DNA from: Rhodoflexus caldus
Lineage (GTDB): Bacteria; Bacteroidota; Bacteroidia; Cytophagales; Thermoflexibacteraceae
DNA length: 64,000 nucleotides
Reading direction: 5' to 3'
NCBI RefSeq assembly: GCF_021206925.1
Contig: NZ_JAJPRF010000001.1
Span: 124,001-188,000, forward strand
Position 1 is the first letter of the stretch, and every line of letters begins with the position of its first letter. Positions 25,057 to 32,958 of this stretch are shown here, piece by piece. The notes under the pieces are model-generated. The model was not told where the DNA came from. It was given only the letters and a program-made list of their open reading frames with translations, and did not search any database. The position numbers were made by a program, and so were the translations under genes.

Positions 25057-25596
25057 ATGGAAAAATTGCGATTGTTAGACGGGCAACTCTTAGACCTGAC
25101 CATGCAGCGCCTCTGCCACCAATTGGTAGAAAAACATGAGGATTTTGCCCATTCGGTGCTCGTGGGTATGCAGCCGCGCGGGCGCTATTTTGCCGACCGC
25201 ATCAAGGCGCGTTTAGACCGCATCACGAGCGGCAATGTGCCTATCGGCTACTTGGATATCACGTTCTACCGCGACGACTTCCGCCGACGCAATGAACCCT
25301 TGCAGGCAAGCGAAACCCTGCTGCCTTTTGATGTGGAAGGTAAGCATGTCGTACTAATTGATGATGTTCTGTTTACGGGCAGAACCATTCGCGCCGCGCT
25401 GAGTGCGCTGGGCGAATACGGCAGACCTGCCTCAGTAGAACTGCTGGTACTGATAGACCGCCTGTACAGTCGCGATTTGCCCATTCAGCCTGACTATACG
25501 GGGCGCACCGTTAACAGCATTCTTTCGCAGCGCGTAGTGGTAGAATGGACGGAACAGGGCGCTGCCGAAGATGCCATCTGGTTGGTTACCAAGTAG
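25057..25596 (+). CDS. pyrR: PyrR-type phosphoribosyltransferase / pyr regulator
   Basis: A 179-residue type I phosphoribosyltransferase of the PyrR family: PRPP motif VVLIDDVLFTGRTIRAALSA near residues 97-116, VLVGMQPRGRYFADRI near 30-45, and the late ELLVLIDRLYSRDLPI and PDYTGRTVNS. PyrR proteins have uracil phosphoribosyltransferase activity and in some bacteria bind pyr mRNA to attenuate it. The next gene on the same strand is pyrB, 232 bp downstream, which fits a pyrimidine-linked role. Whether this one binds RNA cannot be told. Confidence 0.93.
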   Translation: MEKLRLLDGQLLDLTMQRLCHQLVEKHEDFAHSVLVGMQPRGRYFADRIKARLDRITSGNVPIGYLDITFYRDDFRRRNEPLQASETLLPFDVEGKHVVLIDDVLFTGRTIRAALSALGEYGRPASVELLVLIDRLYSRDLPIQPDYTGRTVNSILSQRVVVEWTEQGAAEDAIWLVTK

Positions 25597-25748
25597 TTTT
25601 GAAGAATGTGGACAACCGGCGTATGACGCAGGTTTACGCTGATTTTTTAATCTACACATCTGGATGGCTAATAATTGCAACGAGCATACAAAAGCGCAAT
25701 TGATTCGCAAAAGCGACTTTTTGTAAGTTATTTAAAATCACATACTTG

Positions 25749-25781
25749 AAACCTGACAGTTCTTGGCAACCTGTCAGGTTT
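25749..25781 (+). terminator. Hairpin between pyrR and pyrB
   Basis: A perfect 11-bp stem, AAACCTGACAG (25749-25759) with CTGTCAGGTTT (25771-25781), and an 11-base loop. The T run is short (TTTG). Almost the same stem occurs at 62641-62679, so it may be a repeated terminator rather than a pyr-specific attenuator. The 5' part of the same gap (25620-25650) has GACGCAGGTTTACGCTGATT, a repeat-like stretch with no coding sign. Confidence 0.55.
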
Positions 25782-25828
25782 GTCTATAACCGTTAATTGC
25801 AGGGACACACAAAATTGACAATTTTTAT

Positions 25829-26779
25829 ATGGCTGCGCTTTCCGTTAATCACTTGCTGGGCATCAAAGGGCTGACCACCGAAGACATTGAGCTTATTTTT
25901 GATACCGCCGATAAGTTCAAAGAGGTGCTGAATCGCCCGATTCGCAAAGTGCCTTCGCTGCGCGATATTACCATTGCCAACGTATTTTTTGAAAACTCTA
26001 CCCGCACGCGACTTTCGTTTGAACTCGCGGAAAAACGGCTTTCGGCAGATGTCATCAACTTTTCGGCTTCGGGCAGCTCAGTGAAAAAAGGTGAAACGCT
26101 GCTGGATACGGTGAACAACATTCTGGCCATGAAGGTAGAAATGATTGTGATGCGCCATGCAAGTCCCGGAGCACCGCACTTCCTTTCGCGCCATATCAAA
26201 GCAGCGATTGTTAATGCGGGCGACGGCACGCACGAACACCCGACACAAGCACTGCTGGATGCTTACTCCATCCGCGAAAAACTCGGCTCGGTCGGCGGCA
26301 AAAAAATCGCCATCATCGGCGACATCAGCCACTCGCGCGTGGCACTTTCCAATATTTTCTGCCTGCAAAAATTGGGGGCAGAGGTTATGGTTTGCGGTCC
26401 CGCCACGCTTATTCCCAAGCACATGGCAAGTTTAGGGGTAAAAGTGGTGCACGATACACGGCAGGCGTTGGAATGGTGCGACGTAGCCAACGTATTGCGC
26501 ATTCAGTTAGAGCGGCAACAGGGCAAAAATTTCCCCTCGTTGCGCGAATATGCCCGCTACTACGGCATCAACGGCAATCTGTTGCGGCAAATCGGTAGGC
26601 CGATAACGATTATGCACCCGGGCCCCATCAATCGCGGCATAGAACTGACCAGCGACGTAGCCGACTCGGCGCAATCCATCATTTTAGACCAAGTGGAAAA
26701 CGGCGTGGCTATCCGCATGGCGGTGCTGTACCTGTTGGCGGAGAAAATCAAGGTCTATGGCGCAGGCAAGGCGGCGTAA
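25829..26779 (+). CDS. pyrB: Aspartate carbamoyltransferase catalytic subunit
   Basis: PyrB joins carbamoyl phosphate to L-aspartate, the committed step of pyrimidine synthesis. The 316-residue protein has the carbamoyl-phosphate site VFFENSTRTRLSFELAEKRL near residues 50-70, NAGDGTHEHPTQALLDAYSI near 130, and IMHPGPINRGIELTSDVADS near 260. This set and the length are characteristic of the catalytic chain that works without PyrI in the B. subtilis-like class; no pyrI is nearby. It follows pyrR by 232 bp on the same strand. Confidence 0.97.
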   Translation: MAALSVNHLLGIKGLTTEDIELIFDTADKFKEVLNRPIRKVPSLRDITIANVFFENSTRTRLSFELAEKRLSADVINFSASGSSVKKGETLLDTVNNILAMKVEMIVMRHASPGAPHFLSRHIKAAIVNAGDGTHEHPTQALLDAYSIREKLGSVGGKKIAIIGDISHSRVALSNIFCLQKLGAEVMVCGPATLIPKHMASLGVKVVHDTRQALEWCDVANVLRIQLERQQGKNFPSLREYARYYGINGNLLRQIGRPITIMHPGPINRGIELTSDVADSAQSIILDQVENGVAIRMAVLYLLAEKIKVYGAGKAA

Positions 26780-26854
26780 CGGATTGCCGGATTTTGCGTA
26801 ATTTTTGGGAAGTCTTTCGCGCGAATACCTGTAATTGCACAGTTGAGTGTAACC

Positions 26855-26901
26855 AAACACATGGCATAAGCACGCAGATTGCAACAGATTACACGGATGC
26901 T
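26855..26901. repeat. Degenerate repeat-like stretch after pyrB
   Basis: In the 229-bp gap between pyrB and the AAA ATPase gene, GCACGCAGATTGCAACAGAT followed by TACACGGATG resembles dispersed noncoding repeats with the CGCAGATT...CAGATTACACGGATG pattern. I see no open frame. The rest of the gap has no clear feature. Confidence 0.3.
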
Positions 26902-27008
26902 CCCCGATTGAGATGTTTAAAAACGCAGCACTTTGTATAAGCTCTCATCAAGAAAAATGCAGCCGAAAGGTAGCGCCGCGCGGACAAAAAGTTTGAAAGA
27001 CCTCGGTT

Positions 27009-28193
27009 ATGAGAATTGAAAGCATTCGGATAAAGAATTACAAGGTATTTAAGGATGTTGAACTGAACGACTTACCCGAATTAGCCGTTTTCGTTGGGGC
27101 TAATGGTGTCGGTAAAACCACCTTATTTGATGTATTCGGCTTTCTGAGCGATGCACTGAAAAACAATATACGTCAAGCAATTGCGAAAAGAGGCGGCTTT
27201 AAAGAAGTTATCAGCAGAGGACAGCAAGGCTTGATAGAGTTTGAACTGCAATTCCGATTAACCATAGCAGGGAAGAACAGACTTGTTACCTACCGATTGG
27301 AAATCGGGGAAGAAGAAGGCAAACCGTATATTGAGCGTGAAATATTGCGATACAAAAGAGGGGCTTACGGCTCGCCTTATCATTTTCTGGATTTTTCAAG
27401 AGGTTCGGGATACGCTATCACCAACGAAGAAGATTTTGATAAGCCCGATGAAGAGTTGGACAGAGAGCAGCAAAAATTAGGCTCGCCCGATATATTAGCA
27501 ATCAAAGGATTAGGACAATTTGAGCGGTTCAAAGCAGCAAGTGCTTTTAGAACTTTTATAGAAAATTGGCATGTTTCCGATTTTCATATTTCCGTTGCAC
27601 GTCCGAGCAGAGAAGCCGGCTATGCAGAGCACCTTTCCCCAACAGGCGACAATTTGCCGCTTGTAGCGCAATACATGTTTGAAAATCAGAAAGATGCATT
27701 TAATCTGGTGCTTGAGAAAATGAAAAGAAGAGTGCCGGGTATTCAGGATGTTAAAGCAGAAGCGACAATTGACGGAAGAATAGTACTGCGCTTTCAGGAC
27801 GGCTCATTCAAAGACCCTTTTATTGCTAATTATGTTTCGGATGGCACTATCAAAATGTTTGCCTATCTGATTTTATTGCACGACCCTAATCCGCACCCAC
27901 TGCTGTGTATAGAAGAACCTGAAAATCAATTATATCCAAGTTTGCTGTTTGAACTTTTGGAGGAGTTCAGAGCATATGCCAAAAGCGGAGGGCAGGTATT
28001 TGTATCATCACACTCACCGGATTTGCTGAACGGAGCTACACCTGATGAGGTCTACTGGTTAGTTAAACAGGACGGCTATACACGCATTGAACGTGCGTCG
28101 CATCATCAAGAGATAGTAACACTGTACGAAGAAGGTGAAAAACTCGGTTACTTGTGGAAGGAAAACTATTTCAAAGGAAGTAACCCCGAATGA
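27009..28193 (+). CDS. AAA ATPase of the OLD/COG4637-like class (probable defence pair)
   Basis: A 394-residue SMC/OLD-like ATPase: Walker A FVGANGVGKTTLFDVFGFL at about residues 28-46, an ABC-like signature VSDGTIKMFAYLILL (277-291), Walker B LLCIEEPENQLYPSLL (298-313) and an H-loop FVSSHSPDLL (331-340). The stretch between Walker A and the signature is predicted to form the arm region. It is followed 9 bp later by a DUF4276 protein with Toprim-like motifs, the two-gene layout of split OLD systems. Codon use differs from the neighbours: AGA is common for Arg, against CGC/CGT around it, suggesting horizontal transfer. Confidence 0.85.
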   Translation: MRIESIRIKNYKVFKDVELNDLPELAVFVGANGVGKTTLFDVFGFLSDALKNNIRQAIAKRGGFKEVISRGQQGLIEFELQFRLTIAGKNRLVTYRLEIGEEEGKPYIEREILRYKRGAYGSPYHFLDFSRGSGYAITNEEDFDKPDEELDREQQKLGSPDILAIKGLGQFERFKAASAFRTFIENWHVSDFHISVARPSREAGYAEHLSPTGDNLPLVAQYMFENQKDAFNLVLEKMKRRVPGIQDVKAEATIDGRIVLRFQDGSFKDPFIANYVSDGTIKMFAYLILLHDPNPHPLLCIEEPENQLYPSLLFELLEEFRAYAKSGGQVFVSSHSPDLLNGATPDEVYWLVKQDGYTRIERASHHQEIVTLYEEGEKLGYLWKENYFKGSNPE

Positions 28194-28202
28194 GTTGCGG
28201 CT

Positions 28203-28778
28203 ATGAACTACAAGGCATTGGAAATATTGACGGAAGAGCCTTCTATGGAATACTTTCTCAGGGGGCTGCTCCCGCGAATATTACCCAAAGAATATGTATT
28301 AGATGAAAATTGCTTTATTCGCCCACATGAAGGCAAAAGCCATTTGCAAAAATCCATTCCCATAAAAATGCGGGCATATGCACGATATCCCTACCCCGTG
28401 AAGGTACTCATTGTTCACGACCAAGACTCAAACGATTGTAAAGTTCTCAAAAACAAACTGATAGAGTTAGCGGGGGCATCTAAAATTCCCTGTCTTGTCC
28501 GAATTGCGTGCAGGGAACTTGAAAATTGGTACTTAGGCGATTTTGAGGCAGTTGAAAAAATCTATCCCGAAATTCGCGCCGAGCAACAGGTCAAAAAGGC
28601 CAAATTCAAAAACCCGGACTCGGTATTCGGTGCGCATGAAATAGGATTGCTCACCAAAAATTTCGGCAAAATTCATGCTGCCCGTTCGTTGGGCGAAATC
28701 ATCAACATAGAAGCTAATACTTCGCCAAGTTTTCGGCAATTTATTAGCGGGCTTTCAAAACTTTTGAGTAATTCATGA
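28203..28778 (+). CDS. DUF4276 family protein (Toprim-like, probable defence effector)
   Basis: A 191-residue protein with features of DUF4276. ILTEEPSMEYFL (8-19) supplies the early acidic residues Glu11, Glu12 and Glu16. VLIVHDQDSNDC (68-79) supplies a D-x-D pair (Asp73, Asp75). IACRELENWYLGD (101-113) matches the family E-x-E-x-W hallmark. This acidic set is what a Toprim-like metal site would need. It sits 9 bp after the ATPase gene, so the pair is almost certainly one transcript. By analogy with split OLD systems the ATPase would control a nuclease; activity is inferred. Confidence 0.78.
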   Translation: MNYKALEILTEEPSMEYFLRGLLPRILPKEYVLDENCFIRPHEGKSHLQKSIPIKMRAYARYPYPVKVLIVHDQDSNDCKVLKNKLIELAGASKIPCLVRIACRELENWYLGDFEAVEKIYPEIRAEQQVKKAKFKNPDSVFGAHEIGLLTKNFGKIHAARSLGEIINIEANTSPSFRQFISGLSKLLSNS

Positions 28779-28834
28779 ATAAAAAACAATTGTTGTATGC
28801 GTAGAAGCACAATCTCATGCCATTAACCTAATCA

Positions 28835-31800
28835 ATGCTAACCACCCTCCTTGCCAAAATCATCAGTGGCGCTTATGTCGGTTATGCCACCAACGACTTA
28901 GCCATCCAAATGCTGTTCCGCAAACGCTTTGGGCTGGGGGGCATCGTGTTGCGCACACGCGATGAGTTTATCGCTAACATCAGCCGCTTGGTAGAGCGCG
29001 ACATCATCAATCACCACACGTTGAGCCGCGAACTGGCCGAAAACCCCGGGGCTTTTCAGGACAGCCTCGCCGATGCTTTACAAGACTTGACAGGGCGCAG
29101 CCTTTGGCTATATCTGCCTGAAAATGAACCTATAAACTCTCTGGCAGGATTTGATGCCTCTATTCAACGCATTGCCGACAGTGCATGGCAGCTGTTTCGC
29201 GACAAGGATTTACAACAGTCTTTACGGCACATTATCGGTGCGGCCAATATGGAGCCGCTGCTGACAGCGGATTTACTCACCGCATTAGAAAACCGATTGA
29301 GGCAGTTGTTGCAAGAGGCTCAGCAAGCCCATCCTTTGCTTGCCGATACACTTACATACGCTGACTTTCAACACCTGACTTTTGCCGATATACTTTTGCC
29401 AAAAGACTATGAAATATTGGGCAGACAACTGGCACAACCGCTGCGGCAGCTCTACACCGTAGCAGGGCGCGAAAGCACCGAAACCTTTTTTGAAGCCGCC
29501 GAGGTGTTGCTGCTCAGTCCCGAATGGCTGAACCCTGTTGCCGAAAAACTGCGCTCGCAAACTTTGGGGGCTTTGCTGGGCGAAGAAAACGGCAAAGCAT
29601 TGGTTAATACCCTCGCCGAGCGATTGGTAGCAGTAGTAGAATCGCCCGAAGGAAAGCAGGTACTGGAAAATTTTGCTCAGTTTTTCTGGGAAGTACTTTC
29701 ACAGGAAAAAACCACTGTTTTTTCGTTGCTGAATGAAAATCTGGCTGAACGGTTTGATTCATTTCTTCGGGGCTACTTGCCCATAGTGCTGCAAAAGTTG
29801 ATTGAGTGGCTCCAATCGCGCCGCAATCGGTTGGAGGCCATCATAGACAGTACTTTCCGCAAAAACATCAAATGGAAGTTTCAGGACATTATTCTACAAC
29901 TGTTCGTCGGAAGCATCAGCCAATATGCCGATGTGGTGCGCCGCATAACCGATATTTTGGACAAACACAGCCAAAATCCTAAGGAAACCGCAACCCTGCT
30001 CACCGAGCAGATTATACGTTTTCTTAAACAAAACACAATCGGGCAGATTGTCAGTCAATTGCGCCAAAACGATAAGCGCCTGCAATTGGCAGGTGCAAAC
30101 CCTACCTTTACAGGCGACCCGCTGGCAAACTTGCTGCAAAAGGCAATTATCGGGTTGTTGCGGTCTCCGACTGATTCTGTTTTGCGATTTTCCGCGCTGG
30201 CAGAGCGCCCGCTGGGCAATTTTATTACACAGGAAGAAACGGTCAAGCTATTGCAGCAAGCCATTTGCTATATCTGGCAGGAACAGATAAAAAAGCGATG
30301 GCTGTATGCGCCTCGTTCGGGTGCGCAACTGGAACGACTGGCAGTTGCTTTCCAAGAAACGGCGTATCACCGTCCTTGGGGAGAGTGGGTATCCGAAACG
30401 CGATTCCGCAGCCTTTTGCAGCAGGCTGATAACCGACTGCCTGATTGGGTGAAAGGCGCTTTGTTGCAAAATAAGGCTGCTATTGCACACCGAATGCAAC
30501 TGTGGATAGCCGATTTATCACCCGATGCGCAGGAAGCAGCTCAACTGACGGCTGCATACATAGACACAAGTTTGCGACGATTAGGCACACAGCCGTGGGG
30601 CAGTGCCCGTGCCGCATTTGATTCATGGTCAATTGTATTGCCTGCACGCTTACAGCAACTGCTGCTGCAAAATTTGGAATTTCTGCTTACGGGGCGCATA
30701 GAGGCGGTAGTTCGCAACAGCCTCCAAAAAATGCCTAATGAAAAGCTGCTGGACTTGGTAGAGCGATTCATGGGGCGCGAATTGAAACCCATTACGTTGC
30801 TGGGGGCACTGCTGGGCGGCATTGCAGGCGGAACGCTGGCATTTATACCTGCTTTCAATACCGAAAACCTGATTTCGTGGGAAGATACGGCACTGGCTGC
30901 TGCTGCTTACGGCCTCACGGGATATGGCACTAATTGGCTCGCACTGCGAATGATTTTTCGCCCCTATCGCCCGATAGAATGGGCAAAAGGTCGGGCATTG
31001 CCGTTTACGCCCGGTGTAGTAGCCAAAAACCAAGGGCGTTTTGCCGAAAACATGGGTAAGTTCGTAGCGGGCGGCCTGCTCAATCCGCAAAATATTGCCG
31101 CTACTTTTGACGATAAAAAAGAAACCATCCGCAAACAGGCACGGGAATACATCGCACAACCGCACTTGCTGATTCCCGAAAAGTGGTTACAGGAAAACCG
31201 TACGGCCATTGCTGCCGCCCTAACCGATTGGGCAGCACAATCGGTGCAAAAACACTCGCACACGCTCAGCGCAAAAATCGGGCAACGAATCGCCGCATTT
31301 TCTGCGGAAAATCTGCCTTGGGAGCATATCAATCGGGTGGCCGCAGAGCAGTTGCAAAATGCCGATAGCAGGGAGCAACTGGCGGCAAAAGTGGCAGAAA
31401 CCATACTGAAACAATTGCAAAACCCCTCTACGTTCAGCGAGCTTTGGGGCAGCAAGCGGAAAAATTATGCAGGCAAACTGGCCAATGAGGTGCTGCCTTT
31501 TGCCATGCACACAGCCGAAACCCTGACCGCAGATGATTTGCGCAAATCGTTATTGCCACCCATAGAACAAGTGTGGCAGCGGTTCAATGAAGCACCGCTC
31601 GGGCAATATGTGGGCACTTTGCAACAGGAAAAACTCAAAATGCGGCTGCATGTTGCGTTAGAGCAGCAACTGGCAGACGAATCGCTGCGCGGGTTGCTGT
31701 ACCAACTCATCGAGAATCGGCTGTCGCAGGAGTTTAGCCCCCATCGGAAAATCAGCGAATTGTTTGACGGCAAGTTGATGGAAGTAATTACCCGCAACTT

Positions 31801-32950
31801 GGACAGTGTATTAGATGGGTTTATTACCATTGGTTTAAGCTGGTTGCAGGACAACAAAGAACTACTCGCCGAAAAAGTTTATGAACAGGCCTATGCACAA
31901 AGCAAGGCAGGAGCATTTGTTTACAAAAGCACCATCAAAGACAGCGTTATTGAACTGGCCAATCAAGGCATCCCTGAGTTTTTCCAGCATGAATCTGCAA
32001 GTTTAAAAGAACTTATCGGTGAATGGGCGGGGCAACTGGGCGAAACTCCGCTTTCGGCAATCGGCATAAAGGTTGATGAGTTGTATCTGAAACAACTCAC
32101 CGATACGCTGCTGGCCAAACCCGAACTGCGCGATGCTATCATGCGTGCACTCAATCTGCTGGTAGATGAATTGGTAAAAATGCCGGTGGCCTCATTTGCG
32201 GGCGTGCTCCAAATTACCGATGCAGAAAGCCTTTGGCAACGCACAGCACCCGTAATGGCAGTTGCTTGGCAGGAATTGCAAGCACCTTTGCAGCGGCATT
32301 TGCCGGAACTATTGCCGCTGTTGATGCAGGCGGCATTAGAAATAGCCGAACAACTCTGGGGAAAACTTTCGCCCCGCGAAATAACTGCATCGCTCAATAC
32401 CGATGCCATTGCCAATCGTTTGGAAGTAGCTGTACGGCATTATCTGTCGCAACCGACCACCCGGCAGTGGCTGCAACAAACTTTACGGGAGTGGCAACAT
32501 CAACTTGCCAATGAACCGCTTGATAAGATATTGCCTGCCAACCATTTGGCCTCGCAAGTGGTTGCGCTGCTGCAACAACTGCTGACCCATGCAGACAGCC
32601 GCCATGCAGTGCAGCAACTTGCGGAAGAATTATTAAGTGCGCTGCTGCCGAAGTTGCCGCACAGCCTTGCTCCTGAAACCCTGCAAACTCTTGCCGATGC
32701 GTTAGTAAGCGCAGTATTGGAAACGGCACAGCAACATTTGCCCGCCATTGTAAATGCGGTGGATATCCGCAAAGTAGTCATCCGCGAGGTATCGGAAATG
32801 AACCCCAAAGAAATAGAAAGCCTGTTTTACAGTTTCGCCGAGCAATATTTCAGACAATTAATTAACTACGGCTTCGGGTTTGGAGTCATTTTCGGCTTGG
32901 TGATTGACCTTGCCTTGGGCATGGGCTTGCGCTTGGTTGCAGGCCAGTAG
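28835..32950 (+). CDS. Giant DUF445 protein with two DUF445 cores
   Basis: At 1371 aa this is about three times the usual DUF445 length. The family core occurs twice. The N-terminal copy has AYVGYATNDLAIQMLFRKRF near residues 14-33. The second starts around residue 660, with GALLGGIAGGTLAFIPAF, a membrane segment, then YGTNWLALRMIFRPYRP and LPFTPGVVAKNQGRFAENMG. The C-terminus has a final membrane helix (FGFGVIFGLVIDLALGMGL). Between are long helical stretches that look repeat-like. DUF445 proteins are membrane proteins of unknown function. The gene stands alone after the defence pair and converges on the SpoIIE phosphatase gene with an 8-bp gap. Confidence 0.85.
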   Translation: MLTTLLAKIISGAYVGYATNDLAIQMLFRKRFGLGGIVLRTRDEFIANISRLVERDIINHHTLSRELAENPGAFQDSLADALQDLTGRSLWLYLPENEPINSLAGFDASIQRIADSAWQLFRDKDLQQSLRHIIGAANMEPLLTADLLTALENRLRQLLQEAQQAHPLLADTLTYADFQHLTFADILLPKDYEILGRQLAQPLRQLYTVAGRESTETFFEAAEVLLLSPEWLNPVAEKLRSQTLGALLGEENGKALVNTLAERLVAVVESPEGKQVLENFAQFFWEVLSQEKTTVFSLLNENLAERFDSFLRGYLPIVLQKLIEWLQSRRNRLEAIIDSTFRKNIKWKFQDIILQLFVGSISQYADVVRRITDILDKHSQNPKETATLLTEQIIRFLKQNTIGQIVSQLRQNDKRLQLAGANPTFTGDPLANLLQKAIIGLLRSPTDSVLRFSALAERPLGNFITQEETVKLLQQAICYIWQEQIKKRWLYAPRSGAQLERLAVAFQETAYHRPWGEWVSETRFRSLLQQADNRLPDWVKGALLQNKAAIAHRMQLWIADLSPDAQEAAQLTAAYIDTSLRRLGTQPWGSARAAFDSWSIVLPARLQQLLLQNLEFLLTGRIEAVVRNSLQKMPNEKLLDLVERFMGRELKPITLLGALLGGIAGGTLAFIPAFNTENLISWEDTALAAAAYGLTGYGTNWLALRMIFRPYRPIEWAKGRALPFTPGVVAKNQGRFAENMGKFVAGGLLNPQNIAATFDDKKETIRKQAREYIAQPHLLIPEKWLQENRTAIAAALTDWAAQSVQKHSHTLSAKIGQRIAAFSAENLPWEHINRVAAEQLQNADSREQLAAKVAETILKQLQNPSTFSELWGSKRKNYAGKLANEVLPFAMHTAETLTADDLRKSLLPPIEQVWQRFNEAPLGQYVGTLQQEKLKMRLHVALEQQLADESLRGLLYQLIENRLSQEFSPHRKISELFDGKLMEVITRNLDSVLDGFITIGLSWLQDNKELLAEKVYEQAYAQSKAGAFVYKSTIKDSVIELANQGIPEFFQHESASLKELIGEWAGQLGETPLSAIGIKVDELYLKQLTDTLLAKPELRDAIMRALNLLVDELVKMPVASFAGVLQITDAESLWQRTAPVMAVAWQELQAPLQRHLPELLPLLMQAALEIAEQLWGKLSPREITASLNTDAIANRLEVAVRHYLSQPTTRQWLQQTLREWQHQLANEPLDKILPANHLASQVVALLQQLLTHADSRHAVQQLAEELLSALLPKLPHSLAPETLQTLADALVSAVLETAQQHLPAIVNAVDIRKVVIREVSEMNPKEIESLFYSFAEQYFRQLINYGFGFGVIFGLVIDLALGMGLRLVAGQ

Positions 32951-32958
32951 CCGCCCAA

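Noticed and set aside
25597-25828. PyrR-binding attenuator in the pyrR-pyrB gap
   Set aside because: No match to the known PyrR-binding loop consensus was found, and the hairpin recurs after an unrelated gene; it is listed only as a possible terminator.
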